Origin: Strongylocentrotus droebachiensis | Taxonomy: Eukaryota; Echinodermata; Echinoidea; Camarodonta; Strongylocentrotidae | Direction: 5' to 3' | Length of the DNA stretch: 64,000 nucleotides | NCBI GenBank assembly: GCA_035222895.1 | Contig: JAVYIG010007239.1 | Location: 36,001 to 100,000 of the forward strand | In this document: in pieces, positions 39,501 through 49,700 of the stretch | Numbering within the stretch: the first letter of the stretch is position 1 | Layout of the letters: every line of letters starts with the position of its first letter | Position numbers and translations under genes: made by a program | Notes under the pieces: model-generated | Told to the model about the DNA's origin: nothing | Databases searched by the model: none | The model's input: the letters and a program-made list of their open reading frames with translations, nothing else

Positions 39501-39779
39501 TGTGGAATAAATAAAACTTAAAAACTTCACACTTCAAACTATAGCAGTTACTATCAGTCACATGGACACACATTAATTTCTACAAGACATGCACAGCGGT
39601 TTCACATGCACCAAGATCAATAAAAGGGATTATCTAATCAATATAAAGACTGAAAGAAATGCAAATGTAAGATCAAAACAAAAACTATCACGAATGATCG
39701 ATAGGCCAACATAATGATGATAATGTATCAATAGACTCGAAGGAATTCTACATACCCGTGTGGTCTCTTCGCTGGTCAT
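21369..39779 (-). CDS. Gene B: type II membrane protein with SEA, LDLa x3, CUB-like, LDLa; no protease domain
   Basis: Eleven exons on the minus strand: 39779-39756, 38819-38567, 29277-29165, 28606-28539, 27655-27477, 26324-26286, 25828-25700, 24190-24089, 23734-23594, 23065-22703, 21574-21369. All junction phases agree, giving 538 residues. Residues 1-68 are a cytoplasmic N-terminus with a basic SKRRIRFYK block, ~69-89 one membrane segment ([17 protein letters not shown]), 93-212 a SEA domain, 237-268, 270-303 and 305-343 LDLa modules, 350-470 a cysteine-free CUB-like domain, 472-508 an LDLa, then a Ser/Asn-rich tail. The layout recalls matriptase and enteropeptidase, whose ectodomains position a serine protease, but no catalytic domain follows here. 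The function is unknown; a shed or membrane ligand-binding protein is plausible. Confidence 0.85.
22703..23065 (-). CDS. Gene B exon: cysteine-free CUB-like domain
   Basis: Acceptor TTATCACAG, donor ACGG|GTATGC, phase 1 to 1, 121 residues. The beta-rich pattern includes [22 protein letters not shown] and [18 protein letters not shown], which resembles the second half of CUB domains. It has no cysteine at all, whereas typical CUB domains have two to four. N-glycosylation sequons NLT, NVT and NAT suggest an extracellular location. The direct join to the last LDLa exon (residue 471 = D) keeps frame. Confidence 0.7.
23594..23734 (-). CDS. Gene B exon: LDLa 3
   Basis: Acceptor CCACTTACAG, donor GCTG|GTATTT, phase 1 to 1. 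Cys 305, 313, 319, 326, 332 and 343. The pattern LCDFTPDC...EDESEDVC then HFESFA matches the LDLa before the CUB-like domain in gene C (LCDFSQDC...EDEAEGIC then QHADFG). Confidence 0.85.
24089..24190 (-). CDS. Gene B exon: LDLa 2
   Basis: Acceptor CCTTTCTAG, donor AATT|GTAAGT, phase 1 to 1. Canonical module: Cys 270, 276, 281, 288, 294 and 303 with [14 protein letters not shown]. The last Cys codon is split across the intron. Confidence 0.9.
24478..24925. repeat. Minisatellite, ~35-bp unit
   Basis: About a dozen diverged copies of GAGCCGAGTCAATAGCGGG followed by TAGAGTCCCGACTC-like sequence. It lies in a gene B intron. Confidence 0.8.
25480..25680. repeat. C-run and CT-rich microsatellite
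   Basis: A C-run at 25481-25500, then TCTCTCTC and TATA-type simple sequence up to gene B exon 7's donor side. Confidence 0.8.
25700..25828 (-). CDS. Gene B exon: LDLa 1 (CFxC subtype)
   Basis: Acceptor TTGCTTATTTAG, donor TGCC|GTAAGT, phase 1 to 1. Cys 237, 240, 246, 253, 259 and 268 with [17 protein letters not shown]. The first two cysteines are only two residues apart (CFQC), unlike the usual spacing of about five or six. Confidence 0.85.
26286..26324 (-). CDS. Gene B exon: 13-residue linker
   Basis: A 39-base exon with acceptor ATTGCAG and donor CAAG|GTGGGT, phase 1 to 1. It encodes [12 protein letters not shown] between the SEA and LDLa 1 exons. Skipping it would keep the frame, so it could be an optional exon. 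Confidence 0.6.
26740..27041 (+). pseudogene. LINE RT C-terminal relic
   Basis: The frame reads [20 protein letters not shown], later [20 protein letters not shown]. This is the typical C-terminus of CR1/L2-like LINE ORF2 (AP-YL then PS-LRS then P-TRL). A stop precedes it and the rest of the element is missing. Confidence 0.65.
27184..27415 (-). mobile_element. tRNA-derived SINE, reverse orientation
   Basis: On the minus strand it has GTTGTGGTCGAGTGG, box B-like GGTTCGACTCC, then GCACTTATGTCCTTTGGC. It ends near AGGAGCTATATAAGCAAAT. Confidence 0.65.
27477..27655 (-). CDS. Gene B exon: SEA domain, second half with GSIII
   Basis: Acceptor GATCTGCAG, donor GGAG|GTGAGT, enters in phase 2 and leaves in phase 1. 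It starts [14 protein letters not shown], which aligns with the self-cleaving SEA motif G/SVVV at the hairpin after the second strand. The rest has the helix and strand pattern [18 protein letters not shown], then ILLFKLNG. G155 and S156 would flank the cut. Confidence 0.8.
27926..28104. mobile_element. MITE with 16-bp perfect TIRs
   Basis: Begins GGCCCGAATTCACAAA and ends with its exact inverse. The interior has repeated AGGTTTG and CAAACC motifs that fold onto each other. It lies in the gene B intron between the two SEA exons. Confidence 0.8.
28539..28606 (-). CDS. Gene B exon: SEA domain, middle
   Basis: A 68-base exon with acceptor TTAATGCAG and donor TCAG|GTGAGT, phase 0 to 2. It encodes [19 protein letters not shown]. 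The helix-then-strand pattern sits just before GSIII, as in SEA domains. Confidence 0.8.
29165..29277 (-). CDS. Gene B exon: SEA domain, first half
   Basis: Acceptor GCTGTTTAG, donor AAAT|GTAAGT, phase 1 to 0. The first SEA strand is [19 protein letters not shown], then [15 protein letters not shown]126 lies in an NFT sequon. It joins directly to the membrane exon, so the SEA domain sits right outside the membrane. Confidence 0.8.
29453..29640 (-). pseudogene. LINE 3' end relic
   Basis: On the minus strand the frame ends [21 protein letters not shown], stop. This is a common C-terminal signature of LINE ORF2 (AQDR--WR--). Upstream frames are broken. Confidence 0.55.
29641..33419. other. Gene B intron 2, proximal part
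   Basis: No coding exon seen. GA-rich at 30285-30350; TC-rich with C-runs at 31920-32110; C-runs at 33132-33145 and 33221-33235. The short proline- and serine-rich frames are simple-sequence translations. Confidence 0.5.
33420..34600. other. Repeat-poor, ORF-free intron stretch
   Basis: No simple repeats and no TIRs seen. Several TAATTA/ATTA-type motifs (for example GGTCTAATTAGAAAA near 33920). Could hold regulatory sequence, but only conservation could show it. Confidence 0.3.
34615..35003. repeat. Dispersed ~370-bp repeat, copy 2 (reverse)
   Basis: Inverse match of 13715-14085 with scattered mismatches, including CTGGGAAGAGGTGAAAAATA at its start and GATTGCATTGTG in reverse near 34965. 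One side carries an extra GGGGGCCGGCTTTTTACG segment absent from copy 1. Confidence 0.75.
35575..35682. mobile_element. hAT-like MITE, 108 bp, 8-bp TSD
   Basis: Flanked by TCTATAGC at 35567-35574 and 35683-35690. The ends are CATGGGTGTCGATCC and its inverse; the whole element folds on itself with G-run and C-run arms. It is closely related to the copy at 62605-62716 (shared CCTTACGTAATACCTAT). Confidence 0.85.
36428..36515. repeat. Two-copy tandem repeat
   Basis: Two ~44-bp copies of AAATCAAAATTCCTTTTTAG followed by AGAGAYRACAGT. Confidence 0.75.
37645..37800. mobile_element. MITE-like inverted repeat
   Basis: Begins near GGGCCCGTTTCACAAAACTT and ends near AGGCTTTGTGATACGGATCC, its imperfect inverse. 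The interior has ATCAGTGACAAATGACA and a TTGTCGTTTGTCATTGA counterpart. Related sequence lies inside the tandem copies at 57000-57510. Confidence 0.65.
38567..38819 (-). CDS. Gene B exon 2: cytoplasmic region and membrane anchor
   Basis: Acceptor CTTGCTAG, donor AGAG|GTAATT, phase 0 to 1. A Gly/Asn-rich stretch ([20 protein letters not shown]), basic SKRRIRFYK, then a ~21-residue hydrophobic segment at residues 69-89. The positive charge before the segment and no signal peptide predict type II topology (N-terminus inside). Confidence 0.85.
39756..39779 (-). CDS. Gene B first coding exon
   Basis: Short exon MTSEETTR with donor CGG|GTATGT, phase 0, matching the phase-0 entry of exon 2. The ATG has an A at -3 (CAGAATG). 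The upstream frame is not closed by a nearby stop, so an earlier start or upstream coding exon cannot be excluded. Confidence 0.6.
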
Positions 39780-40149
39780 TCTGAAGTAGTAAATGCAGTG
39801 TCGCAAAATACATCTTCCGCAGACGAGCGATGCGAATAGATTTGAAGCAGTGGAATGAAAGTGTGTGGGTTTATGTAGTTCGTGCGTGCGGGCGTGCGTG
39901 GGTACATGTGTGTATCACGGTGAAATCGATAAACACGGAGGTCACACGAAAGAGAGCACGACGGGACGGAACTGCGCAGTGCGAACATTATGTCAACGCT
40001 CTGTTTGCACGTACAAAAAGAATAACCTTGACGAAAGAAAAAGAATTGTATTCACTGTGTGATTTAGAGAAAGTAACAATGCGATCAGTAAAAGTGTTCT
40101 GAAAGGTCCACGGTGCTTCAAAGATTTTATTTGTTTAATCGCCACTTAT

Positions 40150-40650
40150 ATATCGAACTCCCCCTCTTTCTCCTTTTCTTTCTCTTTCTTTCAATCTCTG
40201 CTTCCTCTTCTTCCTCCCTGACTCGCCACCTATCTGTCCCTACCTCCCGCCAAAGTCTTCGGTTCTATATTTTCTCTTTACTCTTTCATCCCCCCCTCTC
40301 TCTCTCTCTCTCTCTCTCTTTCTTTCTCTCTCCCTTCCTTTCTCTTTCTTTCTTTATTTCTTTCTCTCACTCTCTTTCCCACTCTCCCATTCGTGTGCAT
40401 CTGTGCGTGTGTTGCTCTCGCTCTCCTTCTCTCTCCCCCTCTCTCTCTCTTTACCACTCACCCATACGTGTGCATGTATGTGTAGCTCTCTCTCTCTCTA
40501 TCTCTCTCTCTCTTTCCCACTCTCTTGTTTTCTTTCTTATTCTATTCCTTTCATCGTTTCCCTCACTGCATGTATGCGTATCACCACTCTTCTCTTCGCA
40601 GTAATAAAATTCACTCCTCTCAGTCTCTATCCTTCCTTCTCATTATTAAG
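40150..40650. repeat. CT-rich microsatellite block
   Basis: TCTCTC runs with TTTC and CCTC interruptions. A short repeated CCATNCGTGTGCAT motif occurs near 40388 and 40462. The Ser/Leu-rich frames are not genes. Confidence 0.85.
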
Positions 40651-42259
40651 CGCTATATAAATCCAGATTATTATTATTATTATTATTAACAGCCCAGGCA
40701 CACCGAGGTGCCCGACAGCAGACAGACATCGGACTGAACCATTAATGCATTACCCCCCGAATGTCCAGGTAATCGGTTTGTTATGGAGTCGGTTTCTGGT
40801 GTGACTGAGGCAAACCCAACCTTCTCACCCAAGTGTGAATACCGCTGGGATAGATTCATCTGTATTCACCATCAGAGCTTGATCTCTGCTCATCGGTCAT
40901 CACTGTTATTCATTAATCAGGGCTGAGACAATTTCCTCTCAGGGAGACTGTCACAGACAATGGCGTAGCGTGGGTCTAGCTATCGAGAGGGGGGGGGGGG
41001 GCACTGTTATGGTTAGTGGGGGGGGGGCATCAGTCAAACTTTCTGGCTGCAATTGGATTGGCGTGAGGGTGGAGACCTTTCATATTCTTTTAAAATGTCT
41101 TTTCACTCTTCTTTTCTTTCTCTTTCTAATAATATTTCTATCTGAGTCTATCCCCGTATTTTTGACATTTTATAAGGAACCGTGCCTCCCTCCTCCGTAA
41201 CTACGTTTCTAGGCACCTGTCCCCCAACCCCCTCAAACAAGAAGAAAGAGAGTCCTTATATATTGTCGTCTATATAATATTATATCGATCTGTTGGGATT
41301 TTGGTGCATATTTTATAGACGTCATCATAAAACGTACACTTCTTTCCGTCTCTCGAAAGAAGAAAAAAGGCTATCAGTTCCAAATTTTAACTCAGTCGAT
41401 TGCCATGTTCCCCGCCCTTTTTTTCATAGCACTACCTAACCTGTTACTTTTTTTCTGTTATTTCATTTAATGAGTGTCTTGCTAATCTGAATACAAATTA
41501 AAAACAATAATGAAGATTGATATCATCCAACAAGAGGTTTGAATTTAAATGTTCGTGAAATACCAAACAGTATTTATTCAGCTCTCATTTTCTTTTTATC
41601 GCACCCCCTTCCCATTATGTGTCTTCTTCTTTTCATCACTCATTGTCTCTCTTTTTTTTTTATTCATTCCGTTTTTTCTGCTTTTTCTGTCCCAACTAAA
41701 TACTTGATCGTAGATTTTTTTTTTCTGTGGAGAAAATTTCGTTTGTATTCTCCAATTTTTTCACCCCGCTAATCATGCTAATCAATTGATGTTCATGCTT
41801 TATAACTCTCACTCCCCACAACTATAACGAGATCTGGAATTAAATCAAATACTTCAGAACTATAACACAATCGCATGTTAAATTGTATTCATATTTATAT
41901 TTGAATATTATTTCTTGATTCTGTACGAAATATTCATTTTAATTGCACATTTGTATACCGTTATTCTTGTTTGTCATCTGTAACACTTTCGCTACTCACC
42001 TATCTGGCAGCGAAGAAATGTTTTGAAATAAACCTTGAATCTGGAATCTAGACGCTTTTAGGCCTTCACACGATTCATTATTTCTTAAAAAAACAAAACT
42101 ATACCAACAACGATTAATTACATGTATTTATGTCATCAGTAATTGAGGATTCAGAGTGTTATGCCTGCGGTGAAGGGAAGCCAATCAATAGGGTCAAGCC
42201 TTGAGATTCTTACCGGGATCTTTCGTACGAGGTAAGATGTGAAAGTGCAGGATTGGAGA

Positions 42260-42349
42260 CAGAGGTGCAAGGAGAGAGAGACAGAGAGACAGGGAGAGAG
42301 AGAGAGAGAGACAGAGAGAGACAGAGAGAGAGACAGACAGAGAGAGAGC

Positions 42350-42383
<34 letters not shown>

Positions 42384-42960
42384 CAGAGGTGCAAGGAGAG
42401 TGAGATAGAGGTGCAAGGAGAGTGAGACAGAGCGAGACATGAAATGAATTGAATTGAATTGACATGAAAATGACTTGTTTTATCAAAAAGAACAGGACAT
42501 GCACCGAGAGAGAAATGGGGATGGTTATAGAGATTGGAAGAACAAGAGAGAAAGAAGGAGAGAGAGATTATGAGAGGGAGGAAGAGACGAAGAGAAAATA
42601 GAGGAAATTAGTAAGAGAGGGAATGAACAAAAGAGGGAGAGATAGAGAGAGAAAGACAGGGAGAAAAACGACCGGAGAGACAGAGAGAGACAGAGAGAGA
42701 GAGAGAGATAGAGAGAGAAAGAGAAGAAAAGAGAAGAGAGAAATTAGTTAGAGAGGGGATGAACAAGAGAGGAAAAAAGAGAAAGCGAGAGAGAGAGCAA
42801 CAGAGAGAGAGATGAAGAGAGGATAAGACTGAGAGAAGAAAAAATGGCTGATACAGAAAGAAAAAAGGGAAAGGGATGAGAGCGGGGATGAACGAGAGAG
42901 AGAGAGAGAGAGAAAGAAGAAGGGCAGGGGGCCAAGGGAGAGGAGAGGAGGGGGCAGCCG
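42260..42960. repeat. GA-rich microsatellite block
   Basis: AGAGAGAG runs with AGACAG and GAGCGA interruptions on the + strand, 500-1200 bases before the gene C TATA box. It contains a duplicated AGAGGTGCAAGGAGAGTGAGA near 42385 and 42405. Confidence 0.85.
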
Positions 42961-43376
42961 AGTTCGGGGATAATGGCTAAGAATATCGAGAAAAAACGTG
43001 GTAACAAGTAAATGGTGGGGAGAGATAATGGAATTCATAGCCTTTTTTTTTCAATACAGAAAGAAAAATACAACATTTAAGATCAAATAACACAGCCCTG
43101 CAAATTACGTCATGAAGGGAAGTGTATATAAGCACCCTGAAGGTGTTCTATTAAACAAAAATGAAATTCATTTTGGTTTCAGTACAGAATTATGAATAAG
43201 ATTAATATATCAAACTGTTTCTGCAGTGTCCCAATTTGAGCAACAACACAGCATAACATAAAAATGAAAAATAAATAAATAAAATGAAACACGCTGGTAC
43301 TAAATGGTGTGACGTCAAAAAGCGAAGTGAAAACATTAGCACCTTGCAATGAGAGGATGGTCCCTTGATCTGTTCT

Positions 43377-43447
43377 GATTGGCTAAGGACGAATCAAGAT
43401 TGAAATAAGAATGCGCGCGCAGATCGTCAGAAAGTTGGTATAAAAAA
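43377..43447 (+). promoter_or_regulatory. Candidate core promoter of gene C (inverted CCAAT and TATA box)
   Basis: GATTGGCT (inverted CCAAT box) at 43377-43384 and TATAAAAAA at 43439-43447. The likely start site is ~30 bases downstream of the TATA box, near 43465-43475, leaving a ~155-base 5' UTR before ATG 43625. The positions fit a classical TATA promoter; the start site itself is inferred. Confidence 0.6.
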
Positions 43448-43624
43448 TATGGTTTGCTCCGACCACCGGCAGTCTCTTCGTCCCTCATCATTGACTGTGT
43501 TAGCATTGTGTTCGACGTAAGGCTCAAAGTCAGACTCGTTTGAGAACTTCAGCTTTCATCCCTCTTTGAGAAGATTCTTCCAGTTATCTCTTTTAGCTAC
43601 AGTCAAAGACGTTGAAAGGAGAAG

Positions 43625-43721
43625 ATGAAAATGACGATGCCATCGCAGGTCTCTGTCCTGATCCTTATTGGGTTGGTTGCCCTCATTTCCGGGGCAAGAC
43701 CGAGACAACGAACGAACGCTG
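43625..43721 (+). CDS. Gene C exon 1: signal peptide
   Basis: ATG at 43625 in GAAGATGA context, with two more in-frame ATGs at codons 3 and 5. The hydrophobic core is VSVLILIGLVALIS, then GARPRQRTNA after the likely cut. Donor GCTG|GTAAGT, phase 1. Confidence 0.85.
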
Positions 43722-46700
43722 GTAAGTGATTCTTTAAACACATTTATATACATTGAAACCTGTCTATAAAGACCATCGAAGGGAGACAAAAAGTGGCCTT
43801 TGTAAGCATGTTTCAGTGAAAAAAACAGTTCAATTGAAGATAAAACTGTGGTCTTTGTAAACAGGTGGTCCTCCTTTACAGGTGGTCACTATATAAAGCA
43901 GGTTTGACTGTATTGACAAAATTAGTTGCATTTTGGGTCTTTTACGTTTCCGTTTCTCCTTTGTTTATGAGTCATTGCCAGTGTTTAATGTCGTAATGAG
44001 AGGAGATCTTGTTAAACATTCACTTAAATTGGTCATCAAAAACTTAATTCATGTTGTGTCGTGGTATAGTGGTTCATTCACTTGACTCTCAATACAAGGG
44101 TTGAGGGTTCAAATCACAGCCCGGCACTTACGTCGTTCGACAATACATTAATCCGCATTTGCCACTACCCACATAGGTGTAAAAAGATTACATAGGAATC
44201 ACTGATGTAATGATAATGGTAAGGCCCTACGTAAGAACAGCATTAAATCTGATTGAGCTTCCCTTGCTTACTTAAGTTATTATTATTATTATCATTATAA
44301 TTACAGAATCATCGGCACAGCAAGCCAAAATGACACATTGAAAGTCTACAAAATGTGGACAAAATCTTTAGAGGGTTCAGGGATTGTGAAAGGAGGAATA
44401 ATAAAAACGTTACAAAAAATCATGGGAATTCGATTGAAACTTCGGGTCATATATTTATTGTTGTTGATGATGTTGTTGTTGCTGCTGTTTTTTTTTTGTT
44501 TTTTTTTGGAAAGTGTTTTAGGTCAAAATAAACCTTTGAAATGATTCTTCACCCCTTCCCCTCTTTCTCTCTCTCTCTCTCTCTATCAAACCTGATACCG
44601 CGACCTACGTACACCCACCTCTCCCTGATATAGTCTAGCTTGTCTAATGACTTTTTCCCTCATCACAAAAAACAACAACATAGGGTTGAGTTTCAGGCAA
44701 ACGTTGTTACTGCTTGTTATTCATCAGTACGTATTTATTGCAGCTATCGAGGTTTACATACAGATTCCAAAACATAATTATTGACTGTTTTCATCAATGT
44801 TTCCTTTGTCTATGTTTCTTGTCTTATTTTCTAAGATGCGCAAACATTAAAGTCATATTTCACAATTTCTTCACCAAAACCGTGATAGAAGTGCATAAAG
44901 ACTTTGTATCTTATTTAGCGCGATTTCTAGCAACACATGGATTATTTACGTGATGTAATAGATGTGGTTATTTTCATCTTAATTAAACAAAGAATTTGCC
45001 AATTTGAAGTATTTCAGAGAAAATTGCAAACACTCTCAATCAAGGAACTCTTTAATAAAAGGAATTGTGTAACAATGTTTCCAGTTTTACAAATCTAAGC
45101 CTTAACAAAATTGCGCTTCGAAATAATCATGAAGTGCCTCAAAAAGTAAAAATCTTTGAGTGACCGGGTTTACCATACGCATTTCCCCAATAGACTGTAG
45201 TTTAATGAAAACCGTTGAGAAATCGGTTTTTGAAATTTCGAATTTCAGTCATAAATATCTTGACAGTCAGACAGGCGATCGGCTCGTAAAAGTCAATTGA
45301 TTCCTGACTGACCTAAATGTTTATAATTATGATTGCAGCATGAGTTAAATCATTGACCTACTACTACTCGTAGTAGGTCCATGTTCAAATCCAGGATTTT
45401 GTTTAGAATCTGAGACAAAGATACCGAATCCCTTTAATACTTTTATATAAATAAGGTTGAATTGAAAAAAGTTGAGTTGAATCGAATTGAAAAAAGTTTT
45501 ATTTTCAATGTTCTTAATACCAACAAAAAAAATGAACTAGTCTTTGCAGTAACGACCTAGGCTCTAAGCTTTGTAATTCCATTTTATCTATTTACTGCGT
45601 TCGGTAACCATGTTAACAGTGAATAGTTATAGCAAATTTTAAGCAACTAATAGCAAATAATCGAGTTGCTTTTTAAAAGTTTTAGCATTCCTTTTATCCA
45701 AGTTATCAAAATACAATTATAGTTTATATTTTTCAAATAAACGTACACACTCAGCGCCTTGAGCATTTCGCGACATGTATATGGCGCTTTGTAAATGAAG
45801 TGTCGTTAATGTTCAGTTCAAGTGGCAACGGGCTTACATATTTGACTGAAGTGGCAGCGGCATTTAATAATGTTTTGATCCCTTTCCAACAGATTGCTTC
45901 AAATGTTCCCCTGACTCCCCGTGCCTTGGGCCGCAACTCCTCTGTGATTTCAGCCAAGACTGCCCCAATGGTGAAGATGAGGCCGAGGGAATCTGCCAGC
46001 ACGCTGACTTCGGATGTAAGTGCTTCTTTATACTTTTACTCTCTACTCCATTAGGAATTGTTTGAAGTTTCCTTGCACAAATTCCCTTTTCGTCAGCTTA
46101 AACATCAAAAGTCAAGCATTTCCTAAAAACTAAACATCACAGAACATTTGATATTAAGTAAAAGAGTCTATTTGAAGACATAATTAGGTATATCAAATTG
46201 CCTAATTCTATGTCTTATCACTAATTCTAAACAAGCTTCTTTTTTTAAATTGTAATATCTCTTCTAAAAGTACAAAGTAACGTGAAGAATTATCTTGTCC
46301 TCTTTCTCATAATAGTTCAGTTGTGCTTCATTTGATTTGAAATCCATTTGTCATTATCATTTATGCCATAATCATGATACGATAGGTGGTATAGAAAAGG
46401 GTGTTTAATGCCATTAATGCCATAAGTCATTTGAGCTACTAGAAAACTGCCCAAAGATTTTAGAATGCATCATTAAGTACTCTCTATTTCCTCTAGTGTG
46501 TATTCTACATGGCATTATTGTTGATGTATCAAGCGTAAACAGTTAACGATCATTATTTCAGATTAGATAGGTCTATATACTACAAGACCGGAAGAGGCTG
46601 AATCCATTTGATATAGGTAATAAATATACCTGTATATGGAATATATATTTGAACTGAATTGTGTTAATTCATCGTGTTTACGGAAGTATGATAAACCTGT

Positions 46701-49700
46701 TTCCTGAGTAACTGATTTTATGACATTACATTGAACTAATATGGACTAAATAAAGTTTTAATTCACCTAATATGTCTGCCAACAAATCTTTCACAAAATA
46801 TTTATCATTTTTGAAAATGACCTCACCAAATGAGGTATACTTTCACATTTTATTTTATGTTATCTATTTTAAGATTTATCATCATTATATCATTTTATGT
46901 AACGTGGTGTTGTTATGAGTGAATTGAATATTTCTTCTCGGACATACACAAATTATATTTGTCATTTTTACTGTTCGTAGATTGTTTTTAGTATCAACAG
47001 TGATATCTATATGATTCATATGTTTACCCTTATGCTTTATGTAACGAAGTTACCATGATTCAATTGCGCAACCCTGAACAGCTAGGCCCTCAGGAATACC
47101 ATATATGTGATTAAAAGTGGGCATGTATGCACATAAGCTGGGTAACTGAGCGGGACCATTGATAAATAATTATTGTGATAAATCTAGGGACATTATGCAT
47201 GGGGCTTGAGGCAATGTGCCACGATTTAAGGTAATCTCTCTAGTGATTATCTGAATTTATCGGGAACTTTTGACCTATATATCATAATACAGCGAGGGCT
47301 TGATTAATTGCAGTACGAATTGAAAAGAACGGAAGGGTTTGGAGATCCAGTGAAAGTTTAGAATGAGGAAGAAACCAAAAGAATTGAAGGGGGAGGAAAA
47401 AAATATTGCAAGATAGAGAGCGCAAGAATTAGAGAAAGGGCTCGTATGTGGAGTACATGAATGTCTTCCTCATTCCCAATGTCTCGTTATCTGTTATTAC
47501 TTGTATAAAACCTTATTGCGATATTTCATTAACACCGATGTAATATGGTATGGCGCCATTTCTCACAAATTAGTGATTCATATTTTGGCGCCATTTGCAT
47601 GATTCAGGTATATATATAATAATATTATTCGATGTTGTATAGCTTACGTATCCACCACACAAGGTGCTCAAGGCGCTCCAATATTATCCCGGCTGTGCTA
47701 GGCCACATTATTTCATGCTCACAGAGATAGATATACGAAACTTATCAAGATTATTAAAGTGCTTCCAGTGCAAGATTAAGCTATGTTATGTCAACAGGAT
47801 TGTCATGGGGTTAACGAAGACCGAAATGGGCGAAAGCCTATAGTTTTGAACAAAATTACACGTGTGGCCAATAAGCGGCCGTGCAGAGAGGCAAAGAAAG
47901 CAATCGAAGTGTTAATCACTTTTACGTATCACAAATGCTATGATGTTGTTTGAAAATACCCTTATGATGCTATAGCATTTAACAAATAATAATTGAAATA
48001 TACACTGTCGCTCATAAAGGTGGAATATTTTAGTTTTACCCCAATTTATGGAATTATTTTAAAAATTATTTAAAAATAATAGATCTAGATAATAGTATAC
48101 AACATATCAAAATCCTCTGGACGGCCATGCATTATGGCTCAAGGCATGGGCACACAGAAGATTTGTTTATGTTGGGAACCTGGGTAAAATGCAATAAATT
48201 ATTGAAAATTTATTGCATTTTCTGTTTTTTTTTTTTAATTTATGGAAACTGCCCCCTACCCTAGCCCCCGCTGGGTACAGTCATGGTTCAGTGACAAATC
48301 AATGGTCTCGTAACTGTGAGGCCCCAGGATCAAGACTGTGTCGATGTACTATATATTAGTGCCCTTTTGTGGGGCATTAATCCTCATTACTGTCATTTAT
48401 GACTTAAGAGCATAGGTCCCCTAGTTGATAAGCATAGTAGCATACACATGCTTTAGCAGTCACGCAAAACACACATTGGCAAATTATTATTCAATAAAAT
48501 CTGAGAATGTATACTATTATCTAGATCTATTATTTTTAAATTATTTTTAAAATAATTCCATGAATTGGGATTTAAAAAAAATATTCCACCTTTATGAGCG
48601 ACAGTGTATAATGTATCGAACATATTTTCCACATAAGTAATGCTTCCTCTCCATTTCTTCTCTTAATGAAATTTTTTAATGTTATTCGACACCAACGTTC
48701 TATGTTGCACCATTGCATCATTTTTGTTTATTTATAGAGAGACGAAAAATGTTTAAAGACATTTGGCGACTTAAAGTAAACTTCGCAGGGGTGACATTCC
48801 GTTAAGGGCAATCGAAAAACAGTTTCATTTAATATCTAATTTACAAGATACTCGTTTATTAAATTTCATATAAAGGGGCTCTACATAATGAAATGGGGGC
48901 AGATTTAACAACCTGACTGATCATTTTACCAAGCTCAGTGATAAATTTGATATATTATTAAACTAATTAGTGATTACATGCAACAACCCCCAAACATAAG
49001 AGAAATCCTTTGGTAGATAAAAGTGCACCTCTACGTTACGCTCTGCCCCTCATCAATTAGCAAAGATTGCCTGGGTACTCCAGCGGTAAGGGGGATTTCC
49101 ACCAGAGGGCTAGGGAGACATAAATCCATTAAGCTGTATACCTAGGAGCTTGATTGGGGGTACGGAACAGGTGTTTCTACGCCTGGTAATATTTGGTCAG
49201 AGGAAGAAAGTGTTCTTTGGTCAAAGGCTAATAACCTGTGCATATGTATGATGGGATGAGTTGTAGGGAAAACGTTCTGATCTTCTTACTTTTGGTTTCC
49301 GAGGCCTGGAAATATTTGTTCAATAGTGTACTTTTGTCCCTGTCCGTTCAGTTCCCACTTTATTATTTTTGTCTTCTTCTCATTCTCTTTTCTTTTTCTT
49401 CTTCTTCATCATCTTGTTGTTGTTGTCGTCGTTGTTCATCTTCTCTTCATTCTTCTTCTTCTTCTTTTTCTTCTTCTATAACCATTATATAGTTTTGATA
49501 ACATGCTTCTTTATATCAGATTCCCCTTTTGGGCTATAAAATAAAATCGCCCCTCTAAAAGCAGTAACCCTCCCCTCTTCACATTGAGCTAAGAAGAAAT
49601 TTAAAGAGAGAGAGAGGGGGGGTGGAAAGGGACGTGAAAAGAAGACCTTTTGATTACTTTCCAAAGGTCAAACCACCCTACGCTACAGGCAGCCACTAAG

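Larger units (their letters stand above)
39780..43438. other. Shared upstream region of genes B and C
   Basis: About 3.8 kb separate the two start codons. A CT-rich block lies near gene B (40150-40650) and a GA-rich block near gene C (42260-42960). Between them are a SINE-like tail (TTAAGCGCTATATAAATCC near 40647), a G-run repeat start near 40965, and AT-rich DNA. Confidence 0.6.

Noticed and set aside
40113..40660. 163-residue Ser/Leu-rich open frame
   Set aside because: Pure microsatellite translation upstream of gene B.
40960..41215. Another hAT-like element starting near CAATGGCGTAGCG
   Set aside because: The G-run and GGCGTAGCG look like a hAT end, but no matching inverse end with an 8-bp duplication was found.
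42151..43038. Several Leu/Ser-rich minus-strand frames of 66-117 residues
   Set aside because: GA-repeat translations; all frames look alike, which marks simple sequence.
44307..44339. Alternative short last exon of gene C
   Set aside because: ATTACAG is followed by 11 codons and TGA in frame, but nothing else supports use of this site and it lies at a SINE tail.
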